NCBI GenBank assembly: GCA_000993025.1
Contig: LBVJ01000011.1
Coordinates: forward strand, 26,039 to 72,905
DNA: 46,867 bases
Direction: 5' to 3'
DNA from: Candidatus Woesebacteria bacterium GW2011_GWA1_38_8
GTDB taxonomy: Bacteria > Patescibacteriota > Microgenomatia > UBA8517
The notes under the pieces are model-generated. The model did no database searches, was not told the DNA's origin, and worked only from the letters and a program-made list of their open reading frames with translations. Positions within the stretch are counted from its first letter, which is position 1. Each line of letters starts with the position of its first letter. Below are positions 7,319-16,099 of this stretch, piece by piece. The translations under genes and the position numbers were made by a program.

Positions 7319-8086
7319 TCATGCCTGGTTGTATCTTGTTACCACCAAAGGACCACTTTTCGTAACAATTACGGTGTCTTCGTTAAGCGCTGATATTTTA
7401 CCATCACCCGTCACAATTGTCCACCCATCTTTTTCGTGTTTGATGCTTCCGTCTCCCATCGAGTAAATAATTTCAATTGCAAGTACAGCACCTTCAGGTA
7501 TTTCAGGTGTTTTAAGTCGATCCTGGTATATGAATTGCGGTATCTGTGGTTCCTCGTGCAGATTTCTACCTACTCCGTGTCCAACGAGAGTCTTTACGGG
7601 ATTAAAACCCGACCTTGCAAGACTTTTCTCAATTGTTTGTGATATGTCATATATTCTCGCACCGACTACGGCACAAGCTATCGCATTCTCTAAAGTATTT
7701 CTGCCTGCATTCAAAAAACTCTTGGTCGGCTCATCCACGTCAAGACCTTTGGAAAAGGATGTATCCGTATTAAAACCCGCAAAAAAAAGACCAATATCAA
7801 CACTAACAACATCGCCCTTTTTAAATATCAGGTCCTTTTTTGGTATCCCGTGAACAACTCCTTCATTAACATTGATACAAGTTGCCCAATTGTACTTCGG
7901 CACTCTGGCAAATGCAGCTTCACCGCCGGTCTTTTTGATAAGACTAATCGCCAATTCCTCAATTTCCCAAGCGCTTACTCCGATCTTTACATCTTCTTCT
8001 AAAAAATGTTTTATTTCGGAAAGTCTCTTTCCCCCATCAATGATTTTTTTTATTTCTTCTTTAGTTTTTACCGGTATTTTTTGCAT
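7319..8086 (-). CDS. map: Methionine aminopeptidase, type I
   Basis: Removes the initiator Met from nascent proteins; 255 aa, normal length. Metal ligands can be read: the two Asp in VSVDIGLFFAGFNTDTSF, His in GHGVGRNLHEEP, Glu in AIEIIY and Glu in NEDTVIVT. The start overlaps the adk 3' end by 26 bases, suggesting translational coupling. Confidence 0.97.
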   Translation of the reverse strand: MQKIPVKTKEEIKKIIDGGKRLSEIKHFLEEDVKIGVSAWEIEELAISLIKKTGGEAAFARVPKYNWATCINVNEGVVHGIPKKDLIFKKGDVVSVDIGLFFAGFNTDTSFSKGLDVDEPTKSFLNAGRNTLENAIACAVVGARIYDISQTIEKSLARSGFNPVKTLVGHGVGRNLHEEPQIPQFIYQDRLKTPEIPEGAVLAIEIIYSMGDGSIKHEKDGWTIVTGDGKISALNEDTVIVTKSGPLVVTRYNQA

Positions 8087-8720
8087 TTGTATTTTCTATA
8101 ACCTCAACTATATCGTTAAATATCTCCTGAATCGGTCTACTGCCGTCTATACGGATCAGAAAATTTCTATTTTCCAAATACTTGATTAATTCCTTTGTAT
8201 TATTTTCATAATATCTTAATCGCACTTCAATAGATTCCGGATTATCATCTTCCCTTTGAATAAGCCTGCCGCCACACCTACACAATCCCTCCTTATCGGG
8301 AGGATCAGTAATCAGGTTATAAACCTCAGTACATTTGATACAGATCCTTCTTGCTGAAATTCTTTTTATTGTTTCCTCTCTACTTATATCTATCGAGATC
8401 GCCAAATTAATCGTAGCGCTTTTCGTCTTTAGAAAATTTTCAAGAGCCTCATATTGAGAAACAAACCTCGGAAATCCTTCAAAAAGGATGTTATTAAGGT
8501 CAATATTCTCATCCTTCAAATGATCTAAAACATATAGTGTCATCTCCTCTTGAGGAATTAACTTACCGGAATTAACAATTTCTTTTATCCGTTCGTTCTT
8601 CTCTGCCAGCTTTCTTGACAGGTCTCCCGTCTGCAAATAATACAAACCGTACTTCCCTGAAATAAGTTCTGATTGTGTCCCCTTTCCCGATCCTGGAGGA
8701 CCTAATATTACAATATTCAT
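8061..8720 (-). CDS. adk: Adenylate kinase, zinc-type LID
   Basis: ATP + AMP to 2 ADP. P-loop GPPGSGKGT at residues 7-15. The AMP-binding segment contains GFPR, and the LID domain carries a CxxC...CxC set (CIKC, CRCGG) typical of zinc-binding adenylate kinases. 219 aa. It overlaps secY by 4 bases and map by 26 bases, the conserved secY-adk-map block. Confidence 0.96.
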   Translation of the reverse strand: MNIVILGPPGSGKGTQSELISGKYGLYYLQTGDLSRKLAEKNERIKEIVNSGKLIPQEEMTLYVLDHLKDENIDLNNILFEGFPRFVSQYEALENFLKTKSATINLAISIDISREETIKRISARRICIKCTEVYNLITDPPDKEGLCRCGGRLIQREDDNPESIEVRLRYYENNTKELIKYLENRNFLIRIDGSRPIQEIFNDIVEVIENTNAKNTGKN

Positions 8721-10000
8721 TTTCTCAAAAAGGAATCGTATCTCTTCATAACCAATTGGGATTGCAAATCACGCGTAAGTTCCAAAACAACCGATACGAC
8801 GATGAGAATGCCGGTTCCACCAACTGCCAAATTGGAAATACCAATAAAACTTTGAAAAAATGACGGAAGGACTGCGATCAATCCCAAAAACATAGCTCCG
8901 GCAAAAGTGATCCTTGTCAAAACATGATTCAAATATTCAATCGTGTGTTTTCCGGGCCTTATTCCCGGTATAAAACCGCCATTTTTCTGTAAATTCTCGG
9001 CAATCTTTTCCGGATTGAAAACGACCGATGTGTAAAAATATGTAAAACCAAATACCAGCAAAAAATAGGTTGCGTTATAAGTAAAAGACTGGGGATCAAA
9101 AAGCCTTGCCAGACTTGAAGCAAAGGAAGCAATGTTTTGGTTGCCGATACCTGAAAGGAACTGACCCAAAAGTGATGGCAGTAAAACTAATGATACTGCG
9201 AAGATTATCGGAATTACCCCTGCCTGATTCAATCTAAGCGGCAAATAGGAAGACCCAACATTAATCCTTGAACCGCGTCTCGCATAGTTAATCGGAATTT
9301 GCCTTGTCGCCTCATTCATAAAGACGATCACACCCACAATGAAAATTGCCAATACAATAAAAATACCCAATTTAAGAACATCTTCACCTTGGACAATACT
9401 TATCGATTGGCCGATCGTTACCGGAAGTCTGGCAACGATTCCTGCAAAGATAAGAAAAGAGATCCCGTTCCCGATACCATATTCATTAATAAGTTCACCA
9501 AACCAAACAGATATCAATCCTCCAACGGTCATTGTCAACACCAATGCGACAAGAGACAAAATTCCAAGATCAGGTATTACGTTTTGACTTTTAAGAAGAG
9601 CGTACATTCCAAAAGACTGAAAAAGTGAAAGTGGAACTGTTAAAAATCTAGTGTATTGGTTGACCCTTTCTTGCCCGTACTCACCCTCTTTTGACAACTC
9701 TTCAAGTCTTGGAACTACATAGGTCAAAAGTTGCATTATGATTGAGGCGTTAATATAAGGACCCAGTCCAAGTGCAAGAATAGAAAAATTAGCAAGGGTG
9801 CCTCCTGAAAAGACGTCTAAAAGTGATAAAAGAGGACTACCGGAAAATAACATTTTTAGAGATCCTCTATCAATACCTGCGGCTGGTATATGAGCAAGAA
9901 ATCTGAAAAACACCAAAACCAGAAGCGTTACCAACACCTTTTTTCTGATATCTTTCGATCTAAATAAATTTGTAAAAAAACTTAATATTTCGGAGAACAT
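8717..10000 (-). CDS. secY: Preprotein translocase SecY
   Basis: Pore subunit of the Sec translocon, inner membrane; 427 aa with about ten hydrophobic helices. Signatures: the FSGGTLANFSILALGLGPYINASIIMQLL-type region in TM2, and the PGIRPGKHTIEYLNHVLTRIT loop that contacts SecA/ribosome. It sits between the L15 remnant and adk. The 70 bases before it contain no other gene. Confidence 0.97.
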   Translation of the reverse strand: MFSEILSFFTNLFRSKDIRKKVLVTLLVLVFFRFLAHIPAAGIDRGSLKMLFSGSPLLSLLDVFSGGTLANFSILALGLGPYINASIIMQLLTYVVPRLEELSKEGEYGQERVNQYTRFLTVPLSLFQSFGMYALLKSQNVIPDLGILSLVALVLTMTVGGLISVWFGELINEYGIGNGISFLIFAGIVARLPVTIGQSISIVQGEDVLKLGIFIVLAIFIVGVIVFMNEATRQIPINYARRGSRINVGSSYLPLRLNQAGVIPIIFAVSLVLLPSLLGQFLSGIGNQNIASFASSLARLFDPQSFTYNATYFLLVFGFTYFYTSVVFNPEKIAENLQKNGGFIPGIRPGKHTIEYLNHVLTRITFAGAMFLGLIAVLPSFFQSFIGISNLAVGGTGILIVVSVVLELTRDLQSQLVMKRYDSFLRK

Positions 10001-10069
10001 ATCGCATCAGGGTTCGTTTGCGTCTTTGTTGTAAACAATTTCACACCTATAACGAAAGAAATGAAATGC

Positions 10070-10334
10070 TCAAACATTCTTTACAGATCCGCCTGTAACA
10101 TTTCCACCTGCCTCAATGATCTTTTCGCGTGCTTTTTTGGAAACCGGCAGATCCACGGTTAATTTTTTCGTCAAATTATAATTGCCCAAGACCTTAACTC
10201 CCTTTTTTGATATATCACTCTTTTTGACAAAACCCTCTTTAATTAAATATTCTTCATTCAAAATGGTGCCGGACGGCAATTCCTGCAATGCTTCGAGATG
10301 TATAGGAAACGGCTTGATCTGGTTGTGAGTTTTT
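10070..10334 (-). pseudogene. rplO: Ribosomal protein L15, N-terminal half missing
   Basis: Only the C-terminal part of uL15 is present: KPFPIHLEALQELPSG, then GVKVLGNYNLTKKLTVDLPVS and KKAREKIIEAGGNVTGG. The frame is open back to about 10354, overlapping the rpsE stop in another frame. It has no ATG; the first usable codon is TTG 10288 (72 codons). The Gly/Arg-rich N-terminus that threads into 23S rRNA (about 70 residues) is absent, and the homology begins directly after the rpsE stop. A deletion of about 200 bp, genomic or in assembly, explains this best. Confidence 0.8.
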
Positions 10335-10811
10335 TCATAAATTAATATCTTCCTTCATTTTCCTGACCCGATCAAAATAAGCAAGTTTTTTAAGTGCATT
10401 TAAGGTTGCGTACACATTTGATGCTTTATTTTTAGTACCCAATATCTTACCGACCGCATCTCTTACACCAACTGCCTCCAAAATAACTCTAATGGCACCT
10501 CCGGCAATAATACCAGACCCCCTAGGTGCAGGTTTAATCAATACTCTCGCAGCAGAAAACTTTTCCTCAACGGAGTAGGGGATAGTTGTCCCCTTAAGGG
10601 GTGCTAAAAACATCTTTCTCTTAGCAGCAGCCAAAGATTTCTGAATTGCTCCTGATACATCTCCCGCCTTTGCCAGACCCAACCCAACCTTGCCTTTTCT
10701 ATCACCAACGACAACAAGCGCCGAAAAACGGATAGTGTTGCCACCTTTGGTTTTTTTGGATATTCTTTTTATTTCAATAACTGTTTCAGAGTACTCTTTA
10801 TTATTATCCAT
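10335..10811 (-). CDS. rpsE: Ribosomal protein S5
   Basis: uS5, decoding-fidelity protein; 158 aa from ATG 10811. Core motifs: TKGGNTIRFSALVVVGDRKGKVGLG, KGTTIPY and PAPRGSGIIAGGAIRVILEAVG. An earlier ATG (10844) would overlap rplR and has no ribosome-binding site; GGGAGG lies upstream of ATG 10811. rpmD (L30), normally next, is absent, as in all CPR. It is followed directly by the L15 remnant. Confidence 0.96.
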   Translation of the reverse strand: MDNNKEYSETVIEIKRISKKTKGGNTIRFSALVVVGDRKGKVGLGLAKAGDVSGAIQKSLAAAKRKMFLAPLKGTTIPYSVEEKFSAARVLIKPAPRGSGIIAGGAIRVILEAVGVRDAVGKILGTKNKASNVYATLNALKKLAYFDRVRKMKEDINL

Positions 10812-10812
10812 A

Positions 10813-11169
10813 TTAAAATTTAAGTCCTCCCTTCCTCGCACCATCAGCGAGAGATCTTACTCTCCCGTGATATTTATATTCCCCTCTATCGAAAACAACT
10901 TGGGCGATTCCTTTTTTTAACGCCCTTTTTCCAATTTCCTCTCCTACTTTTTCCGCCATCTGAACCCCCGTCAACGATTTATCTTTAGTACCCAATTTCA
11001 TACCGACATCATTAAAGGAAATGATGGTAATTCCTTTATTATCGTCAATTATTTGGGCATAAATATGAGTATTCGATCTGAAAACGGTCAACCGTCGTCT
11101 CTTACCTACCCTTTTGATCGAACTGCGTACCCTTTTTTTTCTTTTTTCTTCCTGTTTTCTATTTCTCAT
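10813..11169 (-). CDS. rplR: Ribosomal protein L18
   Basis: uL18, binds 5S rRNA. 118 aa from ATG 11169, chosen because AAGGAG lies 9 bases upstream; the frame is open further up but would overlap rplF. Family motifs: RLTVFRSNTHIYAQIIDD and the C-terminal FDRGEYKYHGRVRSLADGARKGGLKF. Order rplF-rplR-rpsE is standard. Confidence 0.96.
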   Translation of the reverse strand: MRNRKQEEKRKKRVRSSIKRVGKRRRLTVFRSNTHIYAQIIDDNKGITIISFNDVGMKLGTKDKSLTGVQMAEKVGEEIGKRALKKGIAQVVFDRGEYKYHGRVRSLADGARKGGLKF

Positions 11170-11173
11170 TTTT

Positions 11174-11722
11174 TTAAGCTCCTTGCGTTTTTGCTGCTTT
11201 ACCTGCTTTTCTCCTGACGATTTCGTCAACATATTTTATACCCTTACCTTTATAGGGCTCCGGAGGCCTTACGGACCTGATTTTATCTGCGACCTGACCC
11301 ACAATTTCTTTGTCAATACCCTCAACCGAAACAATAGATTTCTCGACCTTAAAAGAAATTCCCTCAGGGCAAGAGATCTTTACAGGATGAGAAAAACCAA
11401 CCGTCAATATTAAATCTTTTCCCGAGACTTCAGCCCTATAACCTACACCCACCAATTCCAGCGATTTCTTCCATCCATCAGTTACTCCCACGACCATATT
11501 TGCAAGGTGCGACCTTGTTGTTCCCCAAACCACCAAAGCTTTTTCTGACTTGGATATTGGTTTAACAGACGCCATCCCATCCTGAACGGTTATTGATAAA
11601 AGCCGTACAGGAAATTTTCTTTCAATTTCCCCTCTCGGACCTTTGACCGATAGCACATCTGCCTTAGTCTCAACTTGAACTCCTTCCGGAATTAATATTA
11701 GTTTCTTCCCAACTTTACTCAT
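11174..11722 (-). CDS. rplF: Ribosomal protein L6
   Basis: uL6, two tandem alpha/beta domains on 23S rRNA near the GTPase centre. 182 aa, full length. Signatures: PRGEIERKFP in domain 1, the LELVGVGYRAEVSGKDLILTVGFSHPV hinge, and the C-terminal RPPEPYKGKGIKYVDEIVRRKAGK. It follows rpsH by 4 bases. Confidence 0.97.
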   Translation of the reverse strand: MSKVGKKLILIPEGVQVETKADVLSVKGPRGEIERKFPVRLLSITVQDGMASVKPISKSEKALVVWGTTRSHLANMVVGVTDGWKKSLELVGVGYRAEVSGKDLILTVGFSHPVKISCPEGISFKVEKSIVSVEGIDKEIVGQVADKIRSVRPPEPYKGKGIKYVDEIVRRKAGKAAKTQGA

Positions 11723-11726
11723 ATTA

Positions 11727-12104
11727 TTAATGTATTTCTGAGATCACTTCTCCGCCAAGATTTTTTTTAATAGCTTCTTTCGATGTCATAACGCCTTCGG
11801 GTGTTGAAATAATATAAAACGATAATCCTTTAAGCTTTTTTAGCTGGTCAACTTTTTTATATACTCTTCTTCCCGGCTTTGAGACAAGTTTCATCTCCAC
11901 CAACACGGGTTGTTTTTTCATATAGGCTAGATCAACAACCAAATCCCCACCACTTTTCTTGATATCACGTAAATATTTCTCTTTCTTCAAAAGTTCTGCT
12001 ACTTTAAAGACAAGCTTGGAATAAGGCATTACAACCTCGCTTCGCCCAGCTAAGGCTGCATTCTTAAGCTTGATCAAAAAATCACCTATAGGATAATTTA
12101 CCAT
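11727..12104 (-). CDS. rpsH: Ribosomal protein S8
   Basis: uS8, primary 16S binder. 125 aa. Family features: PIGDFLIKLKNA at the N-terminus, SKPGRRVYKKV in the middle and ISTPEGVMTSKEAIKKNLGGEVIS at the end. Between rpsN and rplF. Confidence 0.97.
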   Translation of the reverse strand: MVNYPIGDFLIKLKNAALAGRSEVVMPYSKLVFKVAELLKKEKYLRDIKKSGGDLVVDLAYMKKQPVLVEMKLVSKPGRRVYKKVDQLKKLKGLSFYIISTPEGVMTSKEAIKKNLGGEVISEIH

Positions 12105-12110
12105 ATACTT

Positions 12111-12296
12111 TTACCAACTTGCTTTCCGAATACCGGGTATCTCTCCCCTGTGAGCATGTTCTCTAAAGCATAAACGGCACAACCCGAACTTACGCATATA
12201 TGCCCTCCCCCTTCCACAAAGACTGCATCTATTAGTGTACCTCGTTTTGTATCTTAATTTTTTAGTTTCACGAACCTCTTTAGTTTTTGTTGCCAT
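12111..12296 (-). CDS. rpsN: Ribosomal protein S14, zinc-binding type Z
   Basis: uS14, 61 aa, the short zinc form. Zinc ligands CSLC and CRLC are separated by 12 residues, followed by [18 protein letters not shown] at the C-terminus. Between rplE (2 bases) and rpsH. Confidence 0.97.
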   Translation of the reverse strand: MATKTKEVRETKKLRYKTRYTNRCSLCGRGRAYMRKFGLCRLCFREHAHRGEIPGIRKASW

Positions 12297-12298
12297 AG

Positions 12299-12838
12299 TT
12301 ATTTCTTTTCAAACGGTAAACCCAAAAGCTCTAAAAGACGAAAAGAGCGTTCGGGAGTACCAGATTTTATCACAATTGTGATCTCCAATCCTCTGGACGC
12401 TGACTTCGAAATGTCTATCTCGGGAAATACACTATGCTCTGAAATACCCAATGTATAGTTCCCATATTTATCAAAACTGCCAACCTTTACCCCCCTAAAG
12501 TCTCTTATACGGGGAAGAACTATAGAAAATAGACGGTCTAAAAAGTCATACATTTTTTTACCTCTCAAAGTTACCTTTAAACCGACAGGTGAACCTTTTC
12601 TTAAACTAAAACTTGCGACCGATACTTTTGCTTTCCTAATACTCGGATACTGTCCGGAAATCGCTGCAAAATCCTGTTTAGCCCGTTCAAATACTTCTTT
12701 ATTTTTTTGCGCGTCACCTATACCTGTATTTAATACCACCTTTTCGATCCTTGGAGCTTGCAAAGTATTTTTGATAGCAAACTCTTTAACAAGTATCGGC
12801 AATGTCTCATTTGTATATTTTTCTTGTAGTCTTTGCAT
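12299..12838 (-). CDS. rplE: Ribosomal protein L5
   Basis: uL5, 5S rRNA binding and contact with P-site tRNA. 179 aa. Family features: [53 protein letters not shown] and the [19 protein letters not shown] region. Between rplX and rpsN. Confidence 0.97.
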   Translation of the reverse strand: MQRLQEKYTNETLPILVKEFAIKNTLQAPRIEKVVLNTGIGDAQKNKEVFERAKQDFAAISGQYPSIRKAKVSVASFSLRKGSPVGLKVTLRGKKMYDFLDRLFSIVLPRIRDFRGVKVGSFDKYGNYTLGISEHSVFPEIDISKSASRGLEITIVIKSGTPERSFRLLELLGLPFEKK

Positions 12839-12843
12839 AATAA

Positions 12844-13167
12844 TTATTTCTTATGTGTAATCTCTTTCCCGCATTTTTTACAAAAACGCATTTTTACGTC
12901 ACCGGCTATTCGAAAACCAACTTTTGTTTCTTTTGAACAACTTGGACAGATCAGTTTCAATTTTGACAGTACTATCGGCCTTGGAATCGTAAAAATACCC
13001 CCCTTTTTACCTGAAGATGGTTTGATGTGTTTTTTATACTCATTCAAACCCGGCAATACAGCCTTCCCGGCAACGGAAAATACTTTTTCTATTGTCCCTT
13101 CACGACCCTTATCTTTTCCCGATGTAATTTTTACTTTATCTCCGACTTTAAATTTCAACATATACAC
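12844..13167 (-). CDS. rplX: Ribosomal protein L24
   Basis: uL24, assembly initiator on 23S rRNA. 107 aa. KOW motif FKVGDKVKITSGKDKGREGTI near the N-terminus, with a C-terminal zinc ribbon CPSC...CKKC in the extension that many bacteria share. The 95-base gap to rplN is filled with short repeats. Confidence 0.96.
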   Translation of the reverse strand: MYMLKFKVGDKVKITSGKDKGREGTIEKVFSVAGKAVLPGLNEYKKHIKPSSGKKGGIFTIPRPIVLSKLKLICPSCSKETKVGFRIAGDVKMRFCKKCGKEITHKK

Positions 13168-13189
13168 AATTTCAAATAAGCAAAGCTTA

Positions 13190-13262
13190 AGACTTCGTCA
13201 AAAATACCAAATTCAAATAATCCATTTCCGAATTTGGCATTGGTATTTATTGGTATTTATTC
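13190..13262. repeat. Short direct/inverted repeats between rplN and rplX
   Basis: Contains TTGGTATTTA twice in tandem (13240-13260) and an inverted repeat, CCAAATTC (13207-13214) with GAATTTGG (13230-13237). No gene or clear terminator. The same kind of low-complexity mini-repeat is found at several other gene junctions in the bacterial part. Confidence 0.6.
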
Positions 13263-13628
13263 CTAAACCACCTCTCTTGCAAGTGATGCTATCTTTGTAT
13301 ATCCAACATCCTTTACTTCTTTTGCGACAGGACCAAGTACACGCGTTCCCCTGGGAAATCCCTGTTTATCAATAACAACTCCCGCATTATCGTCAAAACG
13401 TACATATGTTCCGTCTTTTCTTCTAATCTCCTTTTTTGTTCTCACTACCAGAACTTTAACCTTCTCATGATCCGTCACAATACCCGTGGAGTCCGCACCT
13501 CTGACTACACAATTCACCACATCGCCAACTGTAGCGTACTTTCCAACTTTATGAGAAATTCCAAAAACCATTAATTTTTTTGCTCCTGAATTGTCGGCGG
13601 GAATCAACATGCTCCTCAGTTGTATCAT
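13263..13628 (-). CDS. rplN: Ribosomal protein L14
   Basis: uL14, at the subunit interface. 121 aa. Family features: [40 protein letters not shown] and the [12 protein letters not shown] segment. It overlaps rpsQ by 4 bases, suggesting coupled translation. Confidence 0.97.
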   Translation of the reverse strand: MIQLRSMLIPADNSGAKKLMVFGISHKVGKYATVGDVVNCVVRGADSTGIVTDHEKVKVLVVRTKKEIRRKDGTYVRFDDNAGVVIDKQGFPRGTRVLGPVAKEVKDVGYTKIASLAREVV

Positions 13629-13930
13629 ATTTTTTTACCTTTCCTTATAGTTTTTAATTTAACTCCGCCTGATTTTTCAGGTGATTTCAGGACACTTTTA
13701 TTTTTATCTTCAATTTCAACTATCTTCCATTTTTTTAGTTTACTGAAAGGCTTACATGCTACAAATTTCACTATATCCCCAACCTTGGCACCTAAGTCAT
13801 CTTGAACATGGTATTTTTTCGATCTGATAAATCTCTTATCGTATAGCCTGTGCATCTTTATCACATCATTGCGTACGGTTGCCGTGTTCATCATCTTTGT
13901 CGATATTACTGTTCCTGTAAAAATTTTCAT
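13625..13930 (-). CDS. rpsQ: Ribosomal protein S17
   Basis: uS17, OB-fold 16S binder. 101 aa, slightly long, with a Lys-rich C-terminal tail. Features: [36 protein letters not shown], and [23 protein letters not shown]. Overlaps rpmC by 4 bases and rplN by 4 bases. Confidence 0.96.
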   Translation of the reverse strand: MKIFTGTVISTKMMNTATVRNDVIKMHRLYDKRFIRSKKYHVQDDLGAKVGDIVKFVACKPFSKLKKWKIVEIEDKNKSVLKSPEKSGGVKLKTIRKGKKI

Positions 13931-14157
13931 ATTTCTTTATTATTGACTATTAACAATTCCTTCTTCTCTTTAATTTTAAGTATAGTGCTTATTTGAGATA
14001 TCTTTTTACCGATATTTTTTGCCTTCTTTAAATTTTTTTCCCTGCCAACACCGATATCCAAAATTACCTTTCTCTTTTCTGATTTAAGTTGGGAGATCTC
14101 CTTTTTTAAATCAGACAGCTTTTTATTATAAAAACTATTAAAATCTTTTTTCTTCAT
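13927..14157 (-). CDS. rpmC: Ribosomal protein L29
   Basis: uL29, coiled-coil protein at the exit tunnel. 76 aa. The helical core at residues 1-60 has LSDLKKEISQLKSEKRKV and KKAKNIGKKISQISTILKIKEKK. The last residues ([10 protein letters not shown]) are encoded by a copy of the TTAATAG-type mini-repeat seen at other gene junctions. Placement between rplP and rpsQ confirms the call. Confidence 0.93.
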   Translation of the reverse strand: MKKKDFNSFYNKKLSDLKKEISQLKSEKRKVILDIGVGREKNLKKAKNIGKKISQISTILKIKEKKELLIVNNKEI

Positions 14158-14158
14158 A

Positions 14159-14566
14159 CTATTCCTTGCTAATAATCTTAGTTTTTATGGGCATTTTGTC
14201 AGATGCCATTTCTAACGCATTTATTACTACGCTTACCGAAGGACCGGTAACCTCGTATATTACCCTTCCAGGTTTGACAACGCAAACATATCTATCAATG
14301 TCACCCTTTCCGCTTCCCATCCTCTGCCCTGCAGGTCTTGATGTAACCGGTTTGTCAGGAAATATCCTTATCCAAACCCTGCCCCCTCTTTTTAGTGTGT
14401 GCGTAATTGCCCGTCTTCCTGCTTCTATTTGCCTGCTTGTCACCCAACCAACTTCAAGCGCTTTCAATCCATGCTCACCGAACGAAAGACTTGAACCCCT
14501 CATGGCCATACCCCGTCTTCTACCTCTAAATTCTTTTCTGTATGTTCTTCTTTTTGGTTCCAACAT
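14159..14566 (-). CDS. rplP: Ribosomal protein L16
   Basis: uL16, organises the A-site tRNA elbow. 135 aa. Features: YRKEFRGRRRGMAMRGSSLSFGEHGLKA, RVWIRIFPDKPVTSRPAGQRMGSGKG and the C-terminal VRP-like VKPGRVIYEV. The Arg-81 region of the GKG loop is intact. Between rpsC and rpmC. Confidence 0.97.
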   Translation of the reverse strand: MLEPKRRTYRKEFRGRRRGMAMRGSSLSFGEHGLKALEVGWVTSRQIEAGRRAITHTLKRGGRVWIRIFPDKPVTSRPAGQRMGSGKGDIDRYVCVVKPGRVIYEVTGPSVSVVINALEMASDKMPIKTKIISKE

Positions 14567-14575
14567 AGGTCGTCG

Positions 14576-15226
14576 TTACTCTCCCTTTTTATGTATATAT
14601 ACTTTCACCCCAACGTAACCTCTTTTTGTCATTGCAGGTACTTGTGCATAATCGATATTCTCTCTCAAAGTTTGTGATGGTACAGACCCTTTATGAAATT
14701 TTTCAGTTCTTGAAATCTCCGCTCCCTGAATTCTTCCGGAAAGTACAATCTTAATTCCCAAAGCTCCCGACTGCATTGTTCTTTCTAAAGTCTTTGCAAC
14801 CACCCGCCTGTATGGCATTCTTCTTTCAAGGTCAGACGCTATTCTGGATGCTACAAGATATGGCGAAAGTTCCGGATTTTTTACTTCGTTAACCTTCAGT
14901 TCAACCTTAATATCTTTAACAGATTTTTTTCTGATGTCTTCGAGTATTGAGACAACATATTTTTTGAGCTCTTCGATCCCCGTACCACCGCGGCCGATCA
15001 CAACTCCCGGTCTTGATACCGTCATTATAATGACCATGCTTTTTGGCAACCTCTCTATTTCTACAACATCAACCCCTGCCGTTTTAAGCTTTTGCATCAG
15101 AGCCTTTCTTAATGTGATATCCTCAAGTAATTGCCGTTTATAACTTCCATCGTCCTGAAACCAACGCGATTTCCAAGGATAAAATGTCCCTACTCGAAAA
15201 CCTATTGGATTAACTTTTTGTCCCAT
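14576..15226 (-). CDS. rpsC: Ribosomal protein S3
   Basis: uS3, mRNA entry channel. 216 aa. KH domain with SRPGVVIGRGGTGIEELK (GxxG loop GRGG) and the C-terminal GALGIKIVLSGRIQGAEISRTEKFHKGSVPSQTLRENIDY region. Between rplV and rplP. Confidence 0.97.
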   Translation of the reverse strand: MGQKVNPIGFRVGTFYPWKSRWFQDDGSYKRQLLEDITLRKALMQKLKTAGVDVVEIERLPKSMVIIMTVSRPGVVIGRGGTGIEELKKYVVSILEDIRKKSVKDIKVELKVNEVKNPELSPYLVASRIASDLERRMPYRRVVAKTLERTMQSGALGIKIVLSGRIQGAEISRTEKFHKGSVPSQTLRENIDYAQVPAMTKRGYVGVKVYIHKKGE

Positions 15227-15266
15227 ATCTTCTCAAATCCTAAATCCTAAATACGAAACTCTAAAC

Positions 15267-15794
15267 TCAAATGGATTTATTTTTTGCTCCTTTCTTTGAA
15301 ATTACGGACTGTAATTTACTTTTTAAATTCTTGGTTGTTTTCTTAACAGTGCCCATATCTTCTTTTTTATCAACCATTTTTTCTTTATTTTCTTTTTCAT
15401 CGGTTTTAATTATTTCCATTCCTTTTACTTTTTCCGTTTCGGATTTAGGGTTTCGGATTTCGGATTTACGTGTTGTTAACACAACGCGTATGTGGCTCAT
15501 TCTTTTTTTGTAAGGATGCCAACGTCCCCGAGAGGCAGCCCTTCCTCTTTTTAGCCTTGGCCCTTCACCAATTTGAACTTCTTTAAAAATCAATTCCGTA
15601 TCGCTTAAACCTTTCTGTCTTGCACTGGACAATGAATTTTTTATTACTTTAACAAAAGTTTCAGATCCGTTCTTTCTAAGAAAGGGCAGTTTTTCCAAAG
15701 CATCAACAGGGGTTAACTTTCTCACAACATCCGCAACAATCCGAAGTTTTTTCGGTGAAAGTCTAACATATTTTTGTGTTGTAATGACATCCAT
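15267..15794 (-). CDS. rplV: Ribosomal protein L22 with repeat-derived tail
   Basis: uL22, lines the exit tunnel. The core (about residues 1-110) has KYVRLSPKKLRIVADVVR and RGRWHPYKKRMSHIRVVL. The 175-aa length is about 60 over normal. The tail begins with KSEIRNPKSE, encoded by tandem ATCCGAAATCC-type repeats (15436-15470) that also fill the intergenic 15234-15265. It continues as a Lys-rich low-complexity stretch. The tail looks like a repeat insertion read in frame. Confidence 0.95.
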   Translation of the reverse strand: MDVITTQKYVRLSPKKLRIVADVVRKLTPVDALEKLPFLRKNGSETFVKVIKNSLSSARQKGLSDTELIFKEVQIGEGPRLKRGRAASRGRWHPYKKRMSHIRVVLTTRKSEIRNPKSETEKVKGMEIIKTDEKENKEKMVDKKEDMGTVKKTTKNLKSKLQSVISKKGAKNKSI

Positions 15795-15815
15795 ATTAAG
15801 TTGTTTAAAAAAAAA

Positions 15816-16097
15816 TTATGTTTTTTCAAGCGTTCTCTTAACTATCTGTCCATGACCTCTAAAGGTTCTCGTTGGCGAAAACTCTCCAAGCCTCTGCCCA
15901 ACCATATCTTCGGTTACAAAAACATTAATGAACACTCTTCCGTTGTGAACCATAAAATATTTTCCGACAAATTCAGGTGATATCATACTTGCCCTTGCCC
16001 ATGTCTTAACAGGACTCTCTTTTACACCCAATCCTTTGCCAATTTTTTCTAATATATTGGCATCTATGTAAGGACCTTTTTTAGAACTACGACTCAT
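15816..16097 (-). CDS. rpsS: Ribosomal protein S19
   Basis: uS19 at the 30S head. 93 aa. Features: RSSKKGPYID at the N-terminus, KTWARASMISPEFVGKYFMVHNGR, and LGEFSPTRTFRGHG at the end. Between rplB and rplV. Confidence 0.97.
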   Translation of the reverse strand: MSRSSKKGPYIDANILEKIGKGLGVKESPVKTWARASMISPEFVGKYFMVHNGRVFINVFVTEDMVGQRLGEFSPTRTFRGHGQIVKRTLEKT

Positions 16098-16099
16098 AA

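Noticed and set aside
11170-11232. Longer N-terminus for L18
   Set aside because: It would overlap rplF and lacks a ribosome-binding site, whereas AAGGAG precedes ATG 11169.
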